From NCBI GenBank assembly GCA_005799205.1, contig SYHM01000206.1, forward strand, positions 1-31,577: 31,577 nucleotides of DNA, read 5' to 3'. A model generated the notes under the pieces. It was not told the origin of the DNA and did not search any database. It worked only from the letters and a program-made list of their open reading frames with translations. This document shows, piece by piece, positions 26,601-31,577 of the stretch (position 1 is the stretch's first letter; each line of letters begins with the position of its first letter). This DNA is from Planctomycetia bacterium (lineage in GTDB: Bacteria; Planctomycetota; Phycisphaerae; Phycisphaerales; SM1A02). The position numbers and the translations under genes are program-made.

Positions 26601-27778
26601 AGTGTGAGCAGGCGTCCCGTTTCATCAAGCGCTCCCTGCGCCTGCATCTGCACTCCCTGCGAGATGAGGTTGATCGATCCCGAGCGCCCGTCGAGCGAGA
26701 TCGTTGCGCTGACATTCGGTCCGAGATCGCGAGAGGCGTCGAAGGGAGCAGGCAACCACGGTGCGAGTGCCGTCGCTGCGAGCGCGTCGACTGAGATTGT
26801 TCCCCGATACGAACTCGCTCTTGGTTCGAGCGGGCTCATCGCGTGGACATCGAGTGCGACCCGTGCGATCTCGCCTGTAGGAATCTGAATCTGCATCGTT
26901 CCAAGAGCCGAGAGTTCGCGTTCGAGCGCGGGCGACGCAATCGTGAGTGAAAGAGATGGAATGTCGATCGCACCCGAGCCCATCGGCACAGCCAGCTCAC
27001 TCGCCTGAACCTGAATGTCGGCTGATGTTGCCTTGAAGTCAATCGATCCATCGGTCGCGAAGAGTCCGCCGATGACTCCCCGAATCGATAACGATCCGAC
27101 CTTGTCTCCAAGACGCGTCGAGGCCGAGAGCTCTGCGCGCACTCCGCTCGCTTCAACGGAACATCTGCCCTTCAGAGCCTCGAGCGCGTCGACCCGCCCT
27201 GTCGCAACATTCGTCGCGGTAATGGTCACTCCTGCGAAGTCGACCACGAGTCCTCGAAGCGTGACTGCGAGCGACTCTCGCTGCATGGCACTCGAAGTGG
27301 CGCTCACACTGGTTGCGCGCTCGCTCCGATCGCGAGTCGGTGCGGTGGGGCGTGGTACGAACAACTCGACAATCGAAAGCGACCCGTCTGCCCGCACGGT
27401 CGTCGACAGTGCGCCGCCTAGCGTGATATGCGCACCATGATCGCCACTGGCGAGCGGGAGAAGTGCGTCATCCGCTCTGATGTCAAGAGTGACCTGGGCG
27501 CCATCCGGTCCAGAGATTGAGAGCCCTTGAACCACTTGAGGACCCGACCACGAGAGTGAGAGTTCTGCGATCGAAACCTCTCCTTGAACGGAACCCGCAA
27601 GAAGGTGCTCGACGAGGCCGCGGCCAAGCGATGTCGACAGCAGCGCAGGTAGCAGCGCAGTGAAGAGCACACAAACGACGACGATCGCGATCGATCCGAG
27701 CGCGATCAGTCGACGCCATGTGCGTCGAACCGAAGGATGGCGCGAAGCCGAGGCTGACTGCGGGATTGGAACACTCAT
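23663..27778 (-). CDS. Very large AsmA-like envelope protein
   Basis: The 1371-residue protein has an N-terminal membrane helix (about 25-46) after a basic stretch (RRTWRR), then long alternating hydrophobic/polar beta-strand sequence with no cysteine clusters. The segment EVSIAELSLSWSGPQVVQGL (67-86) matches the start of AsmA-type proteins, which form a repeating beta-groove thought to carry phospholipids between membranes. The end (KHIEKGIKDIGGTIDKIKGL) is an amphipathic helix. The ATG directly abuts the nadA stop (TGA|ATG), so it is translated from the nadA mRNA. The family assignment is from the N-terminus and overall composition; the lipid-transport role is inference. Confidence 0.75.
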   Translation of the reverse strand: MSVPIPQSASASRHPSVRRTWRRLIALGSIAIVVVCVLFTALLPALLSTSLGRGLVEHLLAGSVQGEVSIAELSLSWSGPQVVQGLSISGPDGAQVTLDIRADDALLPLASGDHGAHITLGGALSTTVRADGSLSIVELFVPRPTAPTRDRSERATSVSATSSAMQRESLAVTLRGLVVDFAGVTITATNVATGRVDALEALKGRCSVEASGVRAELSASTRLGDKVGSLSIRGVIGGLFATDGSIDFKATSADIQVQASELAVPMGSGAIDIPSLSLTIASPALERELSALGTMQIQIPTGEIARVALDVHAMSPLEPRASSYRGTISVDALAATALAPWLPAPFDASRDLGPNVSATISLDGRSGSINLISQGVQMQAQGALDETGRLLTLAALSVHARVDPLLMPSSARANSAATVTLTGRDLTFPLMTPSDVAGWKQVRGDLALDLSPIDLVLERSNGAEPSPPIAIGATTVKISSSDFSSSLSLAATTSVGGVPMSIDEVIAGLVGPTGLTLDAATATGSINVDSTTLAIAKWLPDQTRQTLAQCGVTTLAGRVETRASLSNGSARVAAQLGANGVAIDLSWDEKTIHIEPVTLSVTATPELVARWAPDSVALGGAAPITVRTDAVTLSREEVSAGRVVPEQLTLTITSPLVEIARAPGLTRGARLRDCSLTALCMAPSRTTFNGVRSTLKAALFDQDSAAGSVVASFAMNSFAVSAWESTIDLTVAEGPTLVQMVDAHDAEGMLVGPGRIAAAFSRASTGVGTATTDSFSAKVSLPRITLTTSGTLAEGAIDLGKSSATVDLPAAVVGGAQGASLIATIDVESLRWTGKAADASVVMSAVIEPGTLTLPGRDPLSFEKVSVSVRSPRLAERAVATFDGAFAVGSSPAGPLSLALDAQGDLSLLMGSADRPLTLHESQVKVQAPGALTLALIDWMKGSKDATSALARIGAVGASVAIKSLVLPPSGFTQAALDATVTLDPIEIEPAGKPALSLGTTRLTATSPRVGESIDISLTGGGPKGGTFELTAAAKQLTTAAGIFAPSAAQWVANAQVRALSTALVDALAGQGGQLVEALGSTIDATLDATVAASATGVTQTNCVGTIKTQFLEIAAPRVTLFGQKALVDPANPVRCTFTVNPVLQKRLLEPVNPVLADIRSAPPIVLTLSQASYPLDGALAGLDLDARVEVGEVEIVRSNQILGVLVLAQQAKSQTIPAHIHPLVLRVRSGRLTYDDFVIQAGKLGTQWQQTLKLSGDINLATTPPFANAIRCRYPLASLARTVGGASGSFSATMTQLSDAIAELPIDPGELVQADITLSGPLGAVNGVQKPLTSKVSLAFDASSLDAKHIEKGIKDIGGTIDKIKGLFGK

Positions 27779-28978
27779 TCAGTCAACCAGAGCAAGCGGT
27801 TTCACGGCAACATTCATCAACATGCGATCAAGCGCGAGCCGCGCGGCCCCGCGCGCTGCATCATGCACGCGAATCTCGTTCACAACCCTTCCCGCGGCGA
27901 GCTGGTCGAGCACCCACGCGAGATGCGGTTGGTCGATGCGGTACATCGTTGTGCAGAGGCACTGACAGCCCGAAAGCATGTCGACGGTCACCCCCCGCTC
28001 GGCCGCGGCGCGCGCGAGTCGCGTCACAAGGTGCACCTCGGTACCAACCGCGAACGATGAGCCAATTGCGGCTTGTGCGATCGTCTGAATGATGAACTCA
28101 GTCGAGCCAACAAGATCTGCTGCGTCGACGACATCCTGCGAACACTCGGGATGGACCAGCACCTGCGTGCCATCCTTTCGATCGCGCACTGCATCAACAT
28201 GTTCTGCGCGAAAGAGCTTGTGCACGCTGCAGTGGCCAGCCCACAAGATCACATCAACCGCTCGGATTGCCTCGGGAGAGAGGCCTCCGTGCTCTTTTCT
28301 TGGATCCCACACAGCCGTCTGCGCACTCTTGGCCTTGGACTCTCGAGCGTCGAGTTCGGTCACCATCCCACGCGCGTGCGCCGTGTTCCGCCCAAGGTGT
28401 TGATCTGGAAGAAAGAAGAGTTTGATCTTCTCATTGCAACGCTTCGGTGTGTCGCCTCCTGCGAGCGCCCAGTCGAACACCTGCTTCGCATTCGAACTTG
28501 TGCAACACGCACCCCCATGCTGCCCAACGAAGGCTTTGATGGCGGCGCTCGAATTGACGTAGGTGACGGGGATGACACGCGTCGATTCGCCAGCCACAGC
28601 ATTCGAAATGCAGGACCACGCATCGACCGCATCGTCGTATGCAGCCATGTCGGCCATCGAACATCCCGCCCCTAAGTCGGGCAGAATCACCCGCACTCCT
28701 GGCTCGGTGAGCAGGTCAGCCGTTTCAGCCATGAAGTGCACCCCACAAAACACAATGAACTCAGTGCCTCGTTGCGGGCTCTTCGCCTGCGCAATCTGAC
28801 TGAGTTTCAAACTATCGCCAACGAAATCGGCATGCTGGATGACATCGTCCTGTTGATAATGATGTCCCAGAATCATCAGTCGCGATCCAAACTCAGTGCG
28901 TCGGCTCGAAATCATCGAAGCGAGCGTGAGTGGGGTTGCATCGCGGTACTTGCGCGGAATCTCAGGTTGCCAGAGCAT
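27779..28978 (-). CDS. nadA: Quinolinate synthase (NadA)
   Basis: NadA condenses iminoaspartate with dihydroxyacetone phosphate to quinolinate, using a 4Fe-4S cluster with three Cys ligands. In this 399-residue protein the visible landmarks are LGHHYQQDDVIQHADFVGDS (37-56), Cys78 in FCGVHFMAE, YVNSSAAIKA followed by Cys160 in CCTSSNA, LGRNTA, HPECSQDVVDAAD, and the third-ligand region GCQCLC near residues 337-342. It is longer than E. coli NadA. No nadB or nadC is nearby; the co-transcribed partner is the AsmA-like protein. Confidence 0.96.
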   Translation of the reverse strand: MLWQPEIPRKYRDATPLTLASMISSRRTEFGSRLMILGHHYQQDDVIQHADFVGDSLKLSQIAQAKSPQRGTEFIVFCGVHFMAETADLLTEPGVRVILPDLGAGCSMADMAAYDDAVDAWSCISNAVAGESTRVIPVTYVNSSAAIKAFVGQHGGACCTSSNAKQVFDWALAGGDTPKRCNEKIKLFFLPDQHLGRNTAHARGMVTELDARESKAKSAQTAVWDPRKEHGGLSPEAIRAVDVILWAGHCSVHKLFRAEHVDAVRDRKDGTQVLVHPECSQDVVDAADLVGSTEFIIQTIAQAAIGSSFAVGTEVHLVTRLARAAAERGVTVDMLSGCQCLCTTMYRIDQPHLAWVLDQLAAGRVVNEIRVHDAARGAARLALDRMLMNVAVKPLALVD

Positions 28979-28986
28979 CGCCCGCG

Positions 28987-28992
28987 ATCGTA
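28987..28992 (-). promoter_or_regulatory. Putative -10 box of nadA
   Basis: TACGAT (minus strand, 28992-28987) ends 8 nt before the nadA ATG, with no Shine-Dalgarno between. No convincing -35 is visible. Confidence 0.35.
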
Positions 28993-29030
28993 ACGCTGCC
29001 GAATCGCACCGCCCAGCGTCGGCTTCGATG

Positions 29031-29085
29031 AGAATTGTTCAAAATTCTTGCAATTCCATTTTCAATTGTGGATCGCGCATGCGAT
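29031..29085. promoter_or_regulatory. AT-rich control region between nadA and the secreted-protein gene
   Basis: An AT-rich island with repeated AATTG/CAATT half-sites (29031-29069) interrupts the GC-rich background, followed by the inverted repeat ATCGC-GCAT-GCGAT (29072-29085). It probably holds the promoter and perhaps an operator of the plus-strand gene at 29110. Confidence 0.35.
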
Positions 29086-29109
29086 GATCTCGTATTCAGA
29101 GGTTCGACG

Positions 29110-30795
29110 ATGCAGACCCGAGGCACCCCAATCATTTCCGAGTTTGTGCTCATTCCCGCCGCGCTCGCCGCGACGCTCGCATTTGCCCAATCGCACGCAG
29201 GTGCGATTCCTCCAGTGCAGAAGGCGAAGCTCACCGCTTCAGATGGTGCGGCGGTCGATCAGTTCGGGTATTCGAGCGCGGTCTCAAACTTGCTTGGAAT
29301 CGCTGGGGCATCACCTGACATCGCGATTGTCGGAATCGTGAACGATGACATCGGTGCTGCCGTCAGTCGTGGATCGGCCAACATCTACAAGCTGAATGCT
29401 TCGGGAGCTTGGGTCTTTGAGGCCAAGCTTCAAGCCTCTGATGGACTCGCCAATGACTTTTTCGGAGCATCGGTCGCGATTTTCGGAGACACGGCGATGG
29501 TGGGCGCACCCAACGACGATGGCACATTCGTCAATCAGGGCTCCGCCTACATTTTCAAGCGAAGCAGCGCGGGTGTCTGGACTCAGTCAGCCAAAGTCAT
29601 TGCGAGTACTCCGGCAACGAGCGCCCTGCTTGGATTCTCGGTTGCGCTCACGAGCACCTCGGTCGCGACAGCGACTTCCGCAGACCTCGCGATCGCGGGA
29701 GCGGTTCAAGACACGATCAACACGCTCGCAGCACAGGGTTCGGCGTATGTCTACAAGCGCGCGACCGCTGGCACGTGGTCACAAGAAGCAAAGCTCGTCG
29801 TGACTGGTACCGATGCGCAGGCGAACGAATACTTCGGGCAATCGGTGTCGATGTACGGCGATCGCGCACTTGTGGGAACCCCAGGCGATGACATTGGCGC
29901 TGTTGTCGACCGTGGATCGGGCTATGTCTTCAAGCGATCGACCGCGGGCGTCTGGACGCAGGAGGCGAAGGTCGTTGCCAGCGATGGCGCTGCAGCCGAC
30001 TATTTCGGATTCTCGTGTTGCCTCTTCAACAACCACCTGATCATGGGAGCCCCCAACGACGACTTCTCGACCGTCGCCGACCGTGGAAGCGCCTACATCT
30101 TCCAACTCTCTGGGACCTCTACCTGGACCCAAGAAGCGAAGATCGTTGCGAGTGACGGAATCGCGAGTGATTTTTTCGGCAGTTCAGTTGCTCTCCAAGG
30201 AAATCTGGCTCTCGCGACAGCTCCAAACGACGATGGCCCCGCGCAAGGAGGAGGCACCTCCTTCACGAATCTCGGCAGTGCGTATCTCTTTGTGCAGAGT
30301 GGCACCGCCACGTGGACCCAGGAGCCACGATTCACCTGTGCGGACGGTCAGGCTGAGAAGTACTTCGGCGACTCCGTTGGCATCTTCGGGGATTCTGCGA
30401 TCGTGGGAGCAGACGGCGATGACATCAGCGGAATGCAAGACCGCGGCAGCGCGTACATCTTTCTACTTACTCCTGCCGACTGCAACAACAACGGGATCCC
30501 AGACAGTGACGACATCTCGTCTGGAATCTCGCCTGATTGCAACCTCAACGCAATTCCAGACTCGTGCGACCTCGCTGCAGGCGGATTCGATACCGACAGC
30601 GATGGGCGCATCGACTCGTGCGAGCGCGACTATGGAGACTTCGATCTCAGTGGTGTGATAGACGGGCTCGACCTCGCGTACATCCTCTCGGGTTGGGGTC
30701 AAACAAATCCACCAATCGGAGATGTCGACCATAACGGACTCATCGATGGCGCAGACCTGACCGCCGTGCTCTCACGGTGGGGCAACGTTCCCTAA
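29110..30795 (+). CDS. Secreted FG-GAP seven-repeat beta-propeller protein with dockerin-like C-terminus
   Basis: The 561-residue protein has an N-terminal signal peptide (hydrophobic core ALAATLAFA). It then carries seven repeats, each opening with a KxxASDGxxxDxFGxSV-like strand and, in most, containing a GAPNDD-type turn and GSAYIFKR; this is the FG-GAP_2 pattern, and seven blades would close a propeller. After about residue 455 come two DCNNNGIPD-type calcium-repeat segments and a dockerin-like pair (DFDLSGVIDGLDL and DVDHNGLIDGADL) ending in LSRWGNVP. AGAGG lies 8 nt before the ATG; the longer TTG-initiated frame from 29035 has no support. It is typical of planctomycete secreted proteins; its ligand is unknown. 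Confidence 0.9.
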   Translation: MQTRGTPIISEFVLIPAALAATLAFAQSHAGAIPPVQKAKLTASDGAAVDQFGYSSAVSNLLGIAGASPDIAIVGIVNDDIGAAVSRGSANIYKLNASGAWVFEAKLQASDGLANDFFGASVAIFGDTAMVGAPNDDGTFVNQGSAYIFKRSSAGVWTQSAKVIASTPATSALLGFSVALTSTSVATATSADLAIAGAVQDTINTLAAQGSAYVYKRATAGTWSQEAKLVVTGTDAQANEYFGQSVSMYGDRALVGTPGDDIGAVVDRGSGYVFKRSTAGVWTQEAKVVASDGAAADYFGFSCCLFNNHLIMGAPNDDFSTVADRGSAYIFQLSGTSTWTQEAKIVASDGIASDFFGSSVALQGNLALATAPNDDGPAQGGGTSFTNLGSAYLFVQSGTATWTQEPRFTCADGQAEKYFGDSVGIFGDSAIVGADGDDISGMQDRGSAYIFLLTPADCNNNGIPDSDDISSGISPDCNLNAIPDSCDLAAGGFDTDSDGRIDSCERDYGDFDLSGVIDGLDLAYILSGWGQTNPPIGDVDHNGLIDGADLTAVLSRWGNVP

Positions 30796-30819
30796 GCGAG
30801 CCGGGGCTCACTCGATCTC

Positions 30820-30825
30820 TATGAT
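30820..30825 (+). promoter_or_regulatory. Putative -10 box of ispE
   Basis: TATGAT ends 9 nt before the ATG of ispE, which lacks a Shine-Dalgarno. No good -35 is present. Confidence 0.35.
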
Positions 30826-30834
30826 TCCGATCCG

Positions 30835-31577
30835 ATGGAATCGCCAGGACGCTCTCTCTGTGTGCACGCACCTGCGAAACTGAATCTCGCCCTCTCTGTC
30901 GGGGCTCCCTGCGAAACCTCCGGGGCACACCGCTCGTCGATGCATCCCCTCTCGAGTTGGATGGTGACGGTCGATCTGGTGGACGACCTCCACCTTGAAC
31001 GGCTCGCTCCCACGAGCGCATCGCTTTTTGCCACGATCTGGCACGCGCAAGCACTTCGTCCCTCTGACATCGACTGGGATCTCTCAGTTGATCTGGTGCA
31101 CCGCGCACACGACAGACTCGAGCAATTCGTGGGCAAGTCGCTGCCCGTCAAGAGCCGAGTTGAAAAGCGAATTCCAGTTGGTGGCGGACTTGGAGGCGGG
31201 TCGAGCGATGCCGCAGCGATGCTGCGCGGATTGAATGAGCTCTTCGCTCTCAACCTGCCCGTCAGTGACCTCGAACACATCGCATCGACTCTCGGAAGCG
31301 ACATCCCATTTCTGGTGCGCGGGGGGTCTGCACTCGTCGGCGGATTCGGTGAACAAATCGAATCGCTCGGCCAACCGCCCGCACTGAACGCCGTTCTCTT
31401 TTTTCCTGGCGTCCCGTGCCCAACCGGTGCGGTCTACGGAGCATTTGATCGGATCACTCCCTCCGCGCTGTTGAGGCAACAGTGCGTACGCGACCTCGCG
31501 GGACGCCGCACCATCTCGCCGAGCGATCCTTTCAACGACCTCGCGCACGCGGCAGTCCATGTTGCTCCCTCAATCGC
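30835..31577 (+). CDS. ispE: 4-diphosphocytidyl-2-C-methyl-D-erythritol kinase (cut by right edge)
   Basis: IspE phosphorylates CDP-methylerythritol in the non-mevalonate isoprenoid pathway. The frame is open from the ATG at 30835 to the window end (247 complete codons), so the C-terminus is missing. The GHMP-kinase landmarks are HAPAKLNLAL near the start, the ATP-binding PVGGGLGGGSSDAAAML, and GSDIPFLVRGGSALVGG. The GYH-type substrate motif of most IspE proteins is replaced by a looser SGAHRSSMHPLSSW. It begins 39 nt after the dockerin-protein stop and may have its own promoter. Confidence 0.92.
   Translation, partial: MESPGRSLCVHAPAKLNLALSVGAPCETSGAHRSSMHPLSSWMVTVDLVDDLHLERLAPTSASLFATIWHAQALRPSDIDWDLSVDLVHRAHDRLEQFVGKSLPVKSRVEKRIPVGGGLGGGSSDAAAMLRGLNELFALNLPVSDLEHIASTLGSDIPFLVRGGSALVGGFGEQIESLGQPPALNAVLFFPGVPCPTGAVYGAFDRITPSALLRQQCVRDLAGRRTISPSDPFNDLAHAAVHVAPSI

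Overview
This is a GC-rich, gene-dense bacterial chromosomal window. Several features point to a planctomycete, probably of the Phycisphaerae. The secreted protein at 29110 ends in DCNNNGIPD-type calcium-repeat segments and a dockerin-like pair. There is a pseudopilin-like membrane protein, a very large AsmA-like protein, and frequent GTG/TTG starts. This assignment is inference from gene content. I see no rRNA, tRNA, CRISPR array, insertion sequence or phage module.

Layout. (1) 1-5606, all minus: coaD, a metallo-beta-lactamase-fold protein without its metal motif, panB, htrA/degP, an oppF-type ABC ATPase, a small membrane protein and thyX (cut by the left edge), tightly spaced or overlapping as one operon. 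(2) 5607-5826: an intergenic stretch with stem-loops and a strong plus-strand intrinsic terminator, a candidate small RNA. (3) 5827-8638, minus: FabZ-like dehydratase, acyl carrier protein with an insertion, second FabZ-like protein, aldehyde dehydrogenase; a fatty-acyl-type module with no ketosynthase in view. (4) 8680-16893, plus: ftsK, then a 1655-residue GYF-like/coiled-coil/polytopic membrane protein, then a yeast-type cytosine deaminase overlapping its end. (5) 16929-22973, minus: ATP synthase genes atpZ-atpI-atpB-atpE-atpF-atpH-atpA, followed not by gamma/beta/epsilon but by an NAD-dependent sugar epimerase. (6) 23079-23636, plus: a lone nuoI. (7) 23663-28978, minus: nadA and a directly abutting 1371-residue AsmA-like protein. 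(8) 29110-31577, plus: a secreted seven-repeat FG-GAP/dockerin protein and ispE (cut by the right edge).

Most of the window is core metabolism and energy: CoA (coaD, panB), dTMP (thyX), NAD (nadA), isoprenoids (ispE), F-type ATPase, complex I and chromosome segregation. The less ordinary parts are the GYF/coiled-coil/membrane giant, whose ribosome-binding site sits in a perfect hairpin; the metal-motif-less MBL protein; the ketosynthase-free FabZ/ACP/FabZ/ALDH set; the split ATP synthase operon; and a recurring TAYNNT box 6-9 nt before the start codon of genes that open transcription units and lack a Shine-Dalgarno sequence, which suggests leaderless mRNAs. I found no clear defence or mobile system.
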